Below, piece after piece: positions 24,697-34,560 of a stretch of 64,000 nucleotides of DNA (within the stretch, counting starts at the first letter, position 1; every line of letters starts with the position of its first letter). The notes below the pieces were generated by a model that was not told the origin of the DNA, did no database searches, and was given only the letters and a program-made list of their open reading frames with translations. Made by a program: the position numbers and the translations under genes. The DNA comes from Fasciolopsis buskii (taxonomy: Eukaryota > Platyhelminthes > Trematoda > Plagiorchiida > Fasciolidae), in NCBI GenBank assembly GCA_008360955.1, contig LUCM01005603.1, forward strand, positions 96,198 to 160,197, written 5' to 3'.

Positions 24697-27600
24697 AGTC
24701 TATGTAATGATGTCACCACTTATCACTGTAGAGAATGTATGCATCTGTTGTACGTGTGGTACTCCGGGGTGGTGCTTTATTCATTTGACCATATGCTTTC
24801 CTGATGCATCTGATATGTCCACGACAGTCGCAACACGGACATCCTTGGCTCTCCGAAGGATACAAACCCAAGGCACAAGAAGGATTTTTGGTTTATCCAT
24901 GGACGCATTCAAATACGGCTGTCTATCGGATGATTTGCGAACTCCCAAACGTGGCTCAATAAAATAAATAAAATCGACCTATGTGGAGCTTGTTGCTTCT
25001 TTCTTCCCCGTATTCATAAATAGTGGGTTAAGAGCGTGCTACAACCACTTGTCCACGTGTATATTTGTACACCTGCCTATCGAGCAGCAAGCGACACTGA
25101 CAGTTTTGACACAAATCCTTCCTGGGAGGAATATAAACGAAGAAAATCAATATCCAACAGTTTGGCTACATCAAGTCTTCTTACGATGAACTGCCCTTAA
25201 TTATTTGATCAATTGCTACGGTGAATGATAAGCGCGAATGGCTCCATCATGACGAGGAGAATGTAACCGAGAAATTGTGTCAGATGATGCAGACTTCAAA
25301 TAACCCTCTTCACAATTGTTTATGTTTCCATTATTGTACTTCGAACAACTTAACCCATAAACGCCTGTATGTATTACGGTACGCGCTTGCCCGATGGCCT
25401 GAGTAAGCACAGGTTAATTGTATTATCATTTTGCACAGTAGACGGACCAGAATTCGGGTCTATCAAAATAATTTAGCGTAAAACTTGAACATCACGGCTC
25501 AAAGCAGCAGTCTACCGGTGGAAATCGGAGGGCTGCAAACGGTGTACACAGGTCCTAGTTGACCCCGTGGCTTTTATTCTGGGCCTAAAGCAGAACCTAG
25601 CTTCATTAATCAGCCCATCGCGTCTTATGACTTTATGCGTGGAAAATTTAATTACAAAGGAATCATTTAGTTTCACTGGCTCATTACGTCCCTTTGGGAT
25701 ACACATGTATAGATATATATTGTATAATACATAAAAATGTTTCATCCCCATGGATGCTGTAATACCACAGATAACAATTTGTGCCTCATGTGCCTAAGTG
25801 ACAGTAGTAACAGTTACACTGTGATCAAACTACAAAGAATCAACTAGGCAGAACAAAAATGAGAAGAGGGAACGATGTCGAACGTGAACGGCAGCTTACA
25901 TTATGCAGACAGCCTCCAGCAAGTCACTGGATTGAATGATCTACAACACCAGACCGCAATGTACCCTGAAATGGGTGTGTTCCGAAAATATCCACATTGT
26001 TTGATTTTCTAAAGATGTGGGACATTTTGCTTATCCGGGCACACGGACAACTAAAACATGTACTGCTATTAGTATTGCAACAGAACCAATCAAGATCTAG
26101 TGATACAACATTTCCTTTAATTTTTTCCCTTCGGGGATACTAAGAAAATGAAACTCTTCTTACCAGTCTCTAAATTTTGTGACTCTAGGTCGAGCAATCC
26201 GGACGAACGTGATTCACTTTGAAATGCTATTCACGGAAGTGGGATTAAGGTAGACTGTTCTGGGACGTGGAACAATCATGTCAGCCGCTTAGATTGATTG
26301 CGCTGTACTAAAGGACGAAACCTTCATTTATAGCTACTTTCAAGACTGGAATCTTTCCACAGACAACTCAGATGGGTTGGAAAGTGAACCGTTCAAGTAC
26401 ATTCCCGTGCGACACAGACAGTGACGTAAACTCGCAAATGGATAGAAAACAACATGAGGTTTATGATCTGATTAGATCTTATTCCTGGACTGCTCTGGAT
26501 GACTGAGAACGAGTTTTTGATGTCCAATAAATGCCGTGTATTGACCGGGTGTTCAACAACGCAGCTTTTATGGTATTTGTGAATGCCCCCATCTTACATA
26601 AGCCGGATGATGATCCTGGATCCGCTTTGTCAATCTCCATTTGGTACAACCAATAAAGCCAACTTTACAACGGCAGACCAGACGATAAACAAACAGGGAT
26701 GTGGTTCACGGTAGTTTTTGAACAGTGTCCGAATGGAATGATTTGAATAATTTTGACCGAGCGTTTAGCGTTTTTCAGACTGTTGCTGTGAGACACCGTA
26801 AAATATTGTGGTTAAAAGAACGATGATTGATGGATATTTTCCTTTCGGTGATTGTATACTGGTTGACATTTGCGTTGATTTTTTTCTTTCACTGTTTAAG
26901 CAGCTCTCCCGAGTATCCGTTTTCATGGAAGATATTACACAATCGATTCAGTTCGTCTGTACCGTTCCAGAATAACTTATCTTCTTAGATCGTTGTGCCA
27001 AATAGCGTATTAGTTTCCACTTCTGACTGAGTGAAACGGCGTAGTAGAGGTTTGTACACTGTCCCACACAAATTGGCACTCAAAAGACCTGGGTTTGTTC
27101 TCTGATAGATGTACATCAAAGAAGAGAGAAGTCAATTTTTTTTCTACTTTATAGTAAGCTAAATGGATTCACGAACTTGACTGGAAAGTCTTGACATCTC
27201 ACTGACATCTACAGGTGCATTGGTTCCAGCGGATATTATCCAAAGAAAAGCAATTATAGATATCGAGTTACGAGACTTTATTACTTATTTAGTATCCATT
27301 AGGTTTCCCCATAAGGATTTCCGCGAGCAAACTACAAAAAAGCGAGTCCATTGCCGCATCACCAACTTCATGATAGAGCTATCTACGGTACAGAAAACTG
27401 ACGTCCGTAATATAACCCAGGACAAGCTCCCGCAAATATATGGCCGTAAAAGCTTGAAAATAAATAACAGAAAAGAATTCTTCATCTTACCCTTATTGTA
27501 TATTGGCTAGCGGTCGATAAGCGCGTTGGCCGCTTGCGTATGTTGGTGAGAATTCATTTCCTCATACATCGATACTGTAGATCTCGAGTCGATTGTCTTT

Positions 27601-27786
27601 CTTTGCGCAAAGTCTTTCGGTTTTGGAGGTATCAAAATTTTGCCCTCCATTTTAAGTCTACACCAGTGGACGTTTGATGAAGGTATACGGTACGAACACA
27701 ACTTAACGCGATTTATCTTAAGGATGAAAGAGGCTATCTAAATAGTAGGATTTAGCATACGGATGGATGAACAACATTTCCTCGGA

Positions 27787-27830
27787 ATCACACCACCGGT
27801 TTCGCGTTTATTGCTGTTCTTCACATTTGC
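27787..27830 (-). ncRNA. Degenerate hammerhead motif in the opposite arm
   Basis: The left arm of the same foldback carries the motif on the minus strand, but with two normally inactivating changes. The first core base is G in place of C (GTGAAGA at 27818-27824), and the cleavage triplet reads GTG in place of GTC at 27794-27796. GAAA and the ACCGGU stem III remain. It is therefore a decayed relative of the motif at 28029-28071, useful as an internal control for the intact core elsewhere. Confidence 0.6.
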
Positions 27831-28028
27831 GTACCTGGTATTTTTCTGTTCAACCATCCCAATACTAGTGTGCTTCTTTCTTGGTCTTTGACTAGGATGT
27901 CATCTGAATCGTTAAGAGCGTGAATGGATGGTAAATCTTATTGAGAATCACATGGTGATTCGTCGGAGGATTTTCGTCGGTCAAGCAAGGCTAGTATAGG
28001 GGTGCTTGGACAGCGGAATACCGGGTAC

Positions 28029-28071
28029 GCATATCTGAAGAGCGCCAATAACCGCGAAACCGGTCACATGC
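28029..28071 (+). ncRNA. Type I hammerhead ribozyme motif
   Basis: All conserved core elements are present in order. CTGAAGA is at 28035-28041. Stem II is GCG (28042-28044) with CGC (28053-28055) around an 8-base loop. GAAA is at 28056-28059. A loopless three-base-pair stem III formed by ACCGGU (28059-28064) leads to the cleavage triplet GTC, ending at 28065. Stem I pairs 28029-28034 with 28066-28071, five of six positions (A33-C67 is mismatched). Very short stem III is typical of retroelement hammerheads, which often work as dimers. Cleavage would be after 28065. Activity has not been tested. Confidence 0.7.
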
Positions 28072-29129
28072 TACCGAGGAATTGTGGTTCATCCGTGCAT
28101 ACGCGAAATTATACTACGGAGAAGAAAAGCTAATTCTTTCAGGCCTTGTGCCCTCTTTATAAAGGTTAGCCTTGCCTGACTGGTGAAAATCCTCCGACGA
28201 ATCACCATGTGATTCTTAAGTAGACTTATCATCCATTCCCGCGCCTAACGATTCAAATAAGGTTCTAGCGAGGTAACCTAAAGTTACATATAAGCAGCTA
28301 AACCCATTGTATAATTACTTTTGTTCCATCACCAAATATGTGTCTGAGCTAGGGGTCTTGCCTTCTGTTCCGGGTGTTCGGTTCTCCGAACGGTCACTGG
28401 ACGGGGTTCGGAATTGAAATCGGACTTGTTGATCGACAGATGGGCAATTTGATACGTAACAAATCTGTCAATGCGGTATTTTATCAGGGCGAAAGTACAC
28501 GCGGACCTTAAACGCCTGGTGCAGGTGCAGGCCAAATCGATCGTTCTTCCTGGGTTGCAGTCATGCAATTGGTTAAAAAATAAAGTGTCTCAGACAAAAG
28601 ACAACTTGGACAAAGAGATAAAGATTGTGAAAGAACCTGCATAAAACACCAACGGTTAAACCCCTGGAGTAAGACTTTAACCCATTGCTGAAAATGGTTA
28701 CCTGCTGCTAATCTGACCGTCGGCTTATTAAAGACATTCGCCAAGAACAGTGTTTTCATATTTCACACATTTCAACTAGCATATCACACAAAGCATACCG
28801 TACAATACGGAATACTTTCAGTTTCGATGCATTAAGTTTTCATGGCTGTTCGTAAATGTGCTGAGTCCTCACAGACGTGGCTTCTCTATCCGTTGGTTTG
28901 GTTAGTTATAATTAGTAGTGCGAGTCAATTAAGCCTGTAGTAAGTGTTGCCCCAAATCTTCACAAACGTTGAATGATACTCGCGGCGGGATGACAAACAG
29001 TTTCAACTTATCCGCGAGAACGGAACTTAGTTAGGAGTCGTTGTGGATAAGGGCAGGTACTGAATATGTCAAACCATTTTTATGAAAAGAGTCTTGACAA
29101 ATCCATTAAAATTCCTATCAAGTATGCAC

Positions 29130-29275
29130 AGACGTTGGTCAAGCGAATGAGGCCGTGGATTTCGGGCCTGAAGTTCGAGGGTTCGAATTCTCGATTGCCC
29201 AGTTGGCCATTGCTACTTCCTGAAAATGATGTACACTTTTATTTCATTAATAACGGAACTACAAATTAAAGGAAA
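29130..29275 (+). mobile_element. tRNA-derived SINE (copy B)
   Basis: The A-box-like TGGTCAAGCGAATGAGG (29136-29152) and B-box GGTTCGAATTC (29180-29190) match the head at 15885-16034 in sequence and spacing. The following CCCAGTTG and CTGAAAATGATGTACACT (29220-29237) are shared as well. Beyond that the copy becomes A-rich (ACAAATTAAAGGAAAAAAG) and similarity ends, consistent with a short SINE lacking the 1-kb body. It does not form a tRNA cloverleaf by eye. Confidence 0.65.
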
Positions 29276-30731
29276 AAAGAATTCGCAGTCACGAATTTAA
29301 GATGATATCGAGGATAGCATGAGATCGGAAATATTCTTAGCTGAGGTTCGTTTTCATCTCGAACAAACTTAGGGGAACTTTTGTAACAAATACCGTCCGT
29401 CCTGAATAACATGGTAACACAAAGAATATTTCCCGCAACTTTCCGAGGCCGTACGGAGACTGTTTCCATCCAATAACAGGGATGAGCTAGTAGCTATCTC
29501 TGTCCGCCATGCAGACTGTTGTCCGCAATCGCGCACATTGTTTGCATTCTCCCGGAAGTCATTTTAGTGATAAATATTGCTATGTACAAACCAACGGAAG
29601 CTACAAATGGATCCTAATGCACTGCGGTCCAAAATTTCATCTTTGCACATCCACTTTAGTATGATATTTTTATTATAAGTTGCATTTCAAATATTTATCA
29701 ATACCACGGACGTACAAATGCCCTATGGACACATGTAAAACTGACAGGAACCACTAGTTGGAAGAGCAAAGATTGTGTGAAGTAATGTATTATGACAAAC
29801 TGAAGCTTGAATGCCGTAAAGAATTTTCCTAGTTTGTGCTTACCGGATTTTCACATCCAAAGTTTCTCCCCGGGAATCTCCGTTCTTCAAGCAGATAGTT
29901 GAGACAATAAGCTATTATTCTAACTCTGCGATTCAAAATAGAAGTCTACTATCGGATTTAAAAATGGTATCTTCAATGGTGAGCCTAGGTGTAAGTCAGG
30001 TGACAGTCGCGTGCGGCAGCTTCATCACAGCCTGAAAATACAACCAACTCGTCGGAACTGTGGCTGGAAACGTGCGAATGGTAAAACCGTGTCCGATAGG
30101 ACTCCATCTATCAAGATTATTCGTATCTTGAATGTAAACACACACGCATGCTTGTGTGCTTTTGTCGTACGGACGGAAACACTCAAGTACCTATTGGCAG
30201 TCCGCACCGCTGCCTTATTGCCATTGGTCGAATTCAGTGTTACTATTTTAAGTAGTAACATTACACATTTTAAAATAATATATCGTGTCTAAAGTCAAAG
30301 TATCACGCCAATTTCATGATTTGTTCGAATCTTCTTGAGGTTCAAACGGCGAATTTTAGTGATTCCATTAGTCATGGAAACCATCGGCGTCCCAAGAAGC
30401 GACTAAACGTGTCCTCATTTCTTGCAGAAATTTACATTCATGCAATTGTTTATAATCTAAATCTTGGAACTTTATTTCGCTGCAGATAGTGCATTGATTT
30501 CTTTTGGTTAGTTTGCTGGGCAAGGAGAACAGCTAAGATTCCCTTTTTGACTGATTTATCTGATCCAAAATGTAGATAGCGTATTATTGACGATACTCCA
30601 TACCATGTTTTGGAAATGCGTTTAACGAGGGAAAATTTATTCGGTCCAAATTATGCTTTAGAACTTAAAATAAAACATTAAGACCAAATGATGTAAGGAG
30701 TGTATCGAAAAATCGATGCGCCACGTATTGG

Positions 30732-31323
30732 TTTTTATTGTAAATGATATAATGTTAATAACACTGCGTTGTTGTAGATGTAATGCGCCAACGTTTCGAC
30801 TACCGTGGGTAGTCTTTATCAAGGCAGGTTTTACAATCGCTTTATGGTAACACGGTACAACAGGGAAACCGCATTCAATGTGAGACTAACAGCCTTAGGC
30901 AATGGCCCGTTCGTTCGGCTGAAGAGCGCCAAACGTAGATCCTCGACCGTCTAATCAAGGAATGACATTCTTAAAACAACAAAAACCATATTCGTAGCAT
31001 TGATTCCAAAAGATGAATGGATTGGTACAGCATGAGCGAGTAACATGTCTTGTGTACAAACAATCCGCTGCTACTGTGTGCGACCTTCGGGTACATTGTA
31101 GAACAAAGAGGGCTATTTGTGTCACTTTGTCAAACAATCATAGTGATGGACAAACCGAACATCCGAACAGGTGGGACGAGGGTGACGTGAATCAAACGAC
31201 TTCGTTCAAAGGTCAGTAAGTAAAACTTGCCTTGAGAAAGACTGCCCACGGTAGTCGAAACGTTGGCGCATTACATCTATCAACAACGCTGCGTTATTAA
31301 CATTATATCATTTAAAATAGAAA
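30732..31323. mobile_element. 592-bp element with ~100-bp inverted arms
   Basis: The left arm (30732-30834) and right arm (31220-31323) are reverse complements over about 100 bases with only a handful of differences. Each arm contains a seven-base-pair hairpin, GACTACC-CAC-GGTAGTC, followed by GAAACGTTGGCGCATTACAT. The ~385-bp centre has no recognisable protein, but it contains CTGAAGAGCGCCAA at 30919-30932, identical to part of the hammerhead at 28 kb. A single arm recurs at 48951-49036. The hairpin plus GAAAC resembles sequence near the ends of Penelope-like elements, so this is probably a non-autonomous or deleted member. Confidence 0.7.
31220..31275 (+). other. Hairpin-GAAA motif (hammerhead-like, core incomplete)
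   Basis: The hairpin at 31240-31256 is followed directly by GAAAC at 31257-31261, as in hammerhead stem II and its 3' core. The expected CTGANGA before the stem is replaced by CTTGAGAA (CTTGATAA in the left arm at 30798-30830, minus strand). Under the standard model this would not cleave. I record it as a conserved structural motif and do not call it a ribozyme. Confidence 0.5.
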
Positions 31324-32091
31324 ACCTTGGATAAATTTCAAGGTGTGGCGGGATTACGTATACTTCAAAAAATTGTCAACCAAAGGAACGCAAGACTTCA
31401 ACCTAGCCAAATGGATGCGAATAGATCGTATCTTGTCTAAAGGTCCACTAAGTACGGCTAGGCCGTCTGTATGAAGTTGAATCTTCACGTCGTAATTCTG
31501 CATTGTTCAGTACCCGAAATACAGCTTTTCGGATATCCTCCGCACTGTTTGCAACAGTATACTCGAGTCAGTTGTTAATTGCGGCAATGGTATTTCAAAT
31601 TCTTCTAACAAACTTGAAAAATGACCGCCAAACTTTGCATCCATGTTCCAGTTACAGGTCGACAGACTAGAACAGTAATCTAGGGAAAATGTTCATAAAT
31701 TTCATTTCCTTGTAGAAACTCTTCCATTCGACCGATTGAACATCAAAGAATATGGTTACCCTCTGTTTAACAAAGCGGCGCTGAATATCTTCATAACTTC
31801 TGAATGTAGTCCTAAATAGAAAAAATTCGAGGCAGCTGACGGGATGATGACATAGTCTTCCTGAAATGGGACCAGTTGTGGTCTCCAGTAGAAATCAGTT
31901 AATCTATGGAAGCTCCGACAAATACGAAAGGCTGGATTGGGATTTATCAGTTTGAAGCACCTTTGGCATCAAAGCCATATTCGCTTACCGATCAAAAGCC
32001 GGGCATCCATAGCAGCGGCAAGGTTAGTGCTGCCATGAGGCAGATAAGGATAGATATGCAAAAACGTTTGGTGTTTGAACGGAGCCATCGT

Positions 32092-32113
32092 TTTATTATT
32101 ATTATTATTATTA
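32092..32113 (+). repeat. (TTA)n microsatellite
   Basis: About seven uninterrupted TTA units. CR1-type copies in this window end in ATT repeats, but the characteristic tail sequence is not present just upstream here, so this is listed only as a simple repeat. Confidence 0.9.
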
Positions 32114-32199
32114 GAATACGGTGGCAGAGTTTTGTCTGTAACTCTTAGGTTAGGCCGAAGTTGTTGGGCTCTGGTATTCAGTCTTCAGAATAGACACTG

Positions 32200-32495
32200 A
32201 ATCAGAATAGATTGAAGTTGTTGAGACATGTTTTTCGCATGTCCACAGAACGAATGTCTTGTTGTACGCTAGATTGTGAGGCAGGCTTTGTTTGAAGAAT
32301 GGTTAGCTACAACCAGTTGATGACGTGGGAAAAAGGTATGAATACTTCAACCACTGGACTAGCAGGTATAGGTGCAGTTAGACAATGGGGTTGGAGGCCA
32401 GGAGATATCCTTCTCTGACGTGATGGTTGGAGACAATAGTTGGTATGGCTCATTACAGCAGTCAGCTTCGTTCGTTCATTTGAAATCTTTTGGTT
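32200..32495 (+). pseudogene. RTE-like retrotransposon, C-terminal fragment
   Basis: Plus-strand translation gives NRLKLLRHVFRMSTERMSCC, then NQLMTWEKGMNTSTTGLAGI and GAVRQWGWRPGDILL. In a shifted frame WLETIVGMAHYSSQLRSFI follows. This is the order seen in the C-terminal part of RTE-type proteins (RLRWLGHVLRM, MTWxKxMKxLTxGL, WGPRD, WLETLSDMAQ, QWRSCIH). Part of it (RLRxLGFVLCMPTKRLP) also occurs in the minus-strand element at 51.9 kb. Two in-frame stops and a frameshift are visible. No reverse transcriptase precedes it, as expected for a 5'-truncated copy. Confidence 0.75.
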
Positions 32496-33600
32496 TCTGT
32501 GCAACTGTTCAAATTATTTGTCTGTAGTTTATCTTTCGCTATTAATTTTTCTACTCTTTGTCTGAAATGACTGTTCTGTGAGGAAGCAGCGAAATCCAGA
32601 ACACACCGGTGCAAGATTAGTGATAATAAAAACTCTACTGGACTGAATTTGATGAATTCAGAAGTATGCTTTCATATTTTTCTCGGGGGGAATGGGAATA
32701 TTTTTTTGTGTGCGCAGGTTTCCCCGTGTCTAAATTATTGGCATCAGGTTGACTAGCAAAGGGATTTGTTGTTGTTATTGTTGCTGTTAGACGTTTTTGC
32801 CAACAGCATGCAACATACGGCTAACCTAATCACCCCTCGTCATTCCAAAATTTCATTGACAGATGGCCGGTTATTCAATATATTACTCGCTCCTGAGCAG
32901 TTGCGTTTCTCTCTTCCACGTCTCCGCGAACTGTTCGCCAGGGCTTTAGCAACGATACGTTGAAGGACCATGGGTTCTACCAGGAAAAAGCAAATAACGA
33001 ATAGCGGAATTCACCGGGAATTACATGACTGTACAAAACCCATAAAACATGACAAACTGTGTGAGAGACCGCATTCGATAAAAAGACGTGCCAAATTTCA
33101 AATATCCTCTGTGGCTCAATCAAACCCCTAATCTGTAAGTAGAAATATTATTCAAATCAGTGACCATTATGCTAGCATTACAACTGTAGTCAATTCATAT
33201 CAGTTAACCTAGCTATGTTTTCTAGATAGATGTCAAACTTTAGCAAGCAGTTATGGTACAAAAACTTCCATGTGCCTCTTATTTTTAATTAATCCAATTC
33301 AGTCAGGGAATAATGAATATATATCGTTACAAAATTACACAATTTTCTAGAAATATAACTAGCAGTCTTGCGTGCGATAAGAAGCAAACACATTCAAAAT
33401 GAGGCGTTCGTATGACGAAAGTTTTAAAATACTACGCAAAAGGCAAACAAGAAAATATGCTGAAAACGATGCTGATTGCTGTTTCAGAGAAAAATACTAC
33501 CAAATTTGATGATTGTTAATCGTCCGAGTGTTACTAGTGATCATTTTTAAGTTTCCACGTTCGTAGATTTCAAATGCAATCAGCTTGTCAGGTTTTAGTG

Positions 33601-33628
33601 ATTCGACGCAGTTCGACGCAGTTCGACG
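33601..33628 (+). repeat. Short tandem repeat, 10-base unit
   Basis: The unit TTCGACGCAG is present about 2.7 times in perfect tandem. It lies in AT-rich noncoding sequence and no function is suggested. Confidence 0.85.
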
Positions 33629-34044
33629 TTCGTGTTCAAGAGATCATTTCTGCAGATATTCTTTTAAAATACTGTTGGAATATTTCGAAAATTTGCATTA
33701 ATTCGTGCAAAATAATCTTATCTAAGTGGTGCGTTTTCAAAAGTTAAATAATTCTTGTTTAGAACCTAATATGCTTGATCTTACCCGGAACTGTGGGTGA
33801 TTATTTGGAAAACACCATTCCAGGAGTAGACATGCGGAAGCGCCACAGCAGGAATCGGAGACTACCACTGGAATCGGGTAGATTTTGTGAAACAAATTTC
33901 CGACCTCTTTGCTTTGGTTTGCTTTAAAATCTAACACTAACCGTGGTTGATTTCATCTAGTATTCTGAAAGTACTTGAATACAGATTACTCAGTGAATTA
34001 AGAAATTAAAAATGGTTCATTGGCTTTTCTTTCCGGGATTGCCC

Positions 34045-34560
34045 AGGCGACTTGTGGGAGGATTTTCGTTGATCAGGAAATGATCGCCTTCAGAAAGAAG
34101 ACACAAGGCCCGAAATTATTCGTTTTTCTTCCCCGTAGTATGAATTTGCACACACAGGGATGAACAACATTTCCCCGGAAACATACGACCGGTTTCGCGG
34201 TTATCGGCACTCTTCAGATATGTGTACCCAGTATTCTTCCGTTCAGCCATCCCTGTACTAGCGTGCGCCTTTCTTAGTTTCTCACTAGAATCTCAGCTGA
34301 ATCGTTAGAAGGATTGATGGATGATAATTCCATTTAAGGATCGTGTGAGGATTTTTTTCGATCAGACAAGCCTAGCCTCCAGCAAGGGAGCGCTATCCGT
34401 ATGTGATATACACTGAGAAGAAAAATTAATTCTTTTGGTTATTGTGTCCTCTTTCTGAAGGTTAGTCTTGCCTTATCGACGAAAATCCCTCGACGAATCA
34501 ACATGAGATTCTTAAGTGGATTTATCATCCATTCACCCTCCTAACAATTCAAACAAACTC
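34045..34560 (-). mobile_element. Foldback, hammerhead-bearing repeat (copy 2)
   Basis: This copy shares long blocks with 27755-28255. Examples are GAGGATTTTCGT, ACACAAGGCC, GATGAACAACATTTCC, ACCGGTTTCGCGGTTAT and the ATGGATGATAA region. The GAGGATTTTCGT block occurs at 34057 and again near 34345 in direct orientation, then inverted at 34478-34490, so the copy is built as unit, partial direct repeat and inverted partial unit. Such direct-plus-inverted partial units are known for Penelope-like elements. No coding sequence is recognised. Divergence between the two copies is roughly 20 percent by eye. Confidence 0.6.
34181..34223 (-). ncRNA. Type I hammerhead ribozyme motif, complete core
   Basis: On the minus strand, CTGAAGA is at 34217-34211. 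Stem II is GTG...CGC with a 14-base span including the loop (34210-34197). GAAA follows at 34196-34193, then stem III ACCGGU, and the cleavage triplet GTC ends at 34187. Stem I pairs six of six positions (34218-34223 with 34186-34181), including one G-U wobble. Compared with the 28-kb copy, the sixth stem I pair changes from G-C to A-U, a compensatory change, and a mismatch there is paired here. This supports conservation of the fold and not of sequence alone. Confidence 0.75.

Larger units (their letters stand above)
19516..27754. other. No supported gene; scattered ORFs only
   Basis: Apart from the weak candidates listed separately (20804-21313 and 24172-24696) and a C/CA-rich spot at 23803-23826, I find no recognised domain, RNA gene or repeat pair. 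Open frames of 60-115 codons (22315-22647, 27220-27510 and others) are at the background level. Confidence 0.4.
27755..28255 (+). mobile_element. Foldback, hammerhead-bearing repeat (copy 1)
   Basis: Internal blocks recur in inverted orientation. 27936-27990 (AATCACATGGTGATTCGTCG and flanks) is inverted at 28180-28240. The block with CCGGTTTCGCG at 27770-27870 is inverted at 28000-28100. A second copy of the whole family is at 34045-34560. The arms have diverged from each other by roughly 15-20 percent by eye. The arrangement of partial units in opposite orientations, each with a hammerhead motif, recalls the terminal repeats of Penelope-like retroelements. No reverse transcriptase or GIY-YIG coding was found in it, so that assignment is inference. 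Confidence 0.6.

Noticed and set aside
30798..30834. Active hammerhead in the inverted arms
   Set aside because: Stem II and GAAA are present, but the CTGANGA box is replaced by CTTGATAA or CTTGAGAA, incompatible with the known catalytic core.
27755..34560. CRISPR array or bacterial repeat system
   Set aside because: Repeats are few, inverted and diverged, without regular spacers, and the sequence is eukaryotic.
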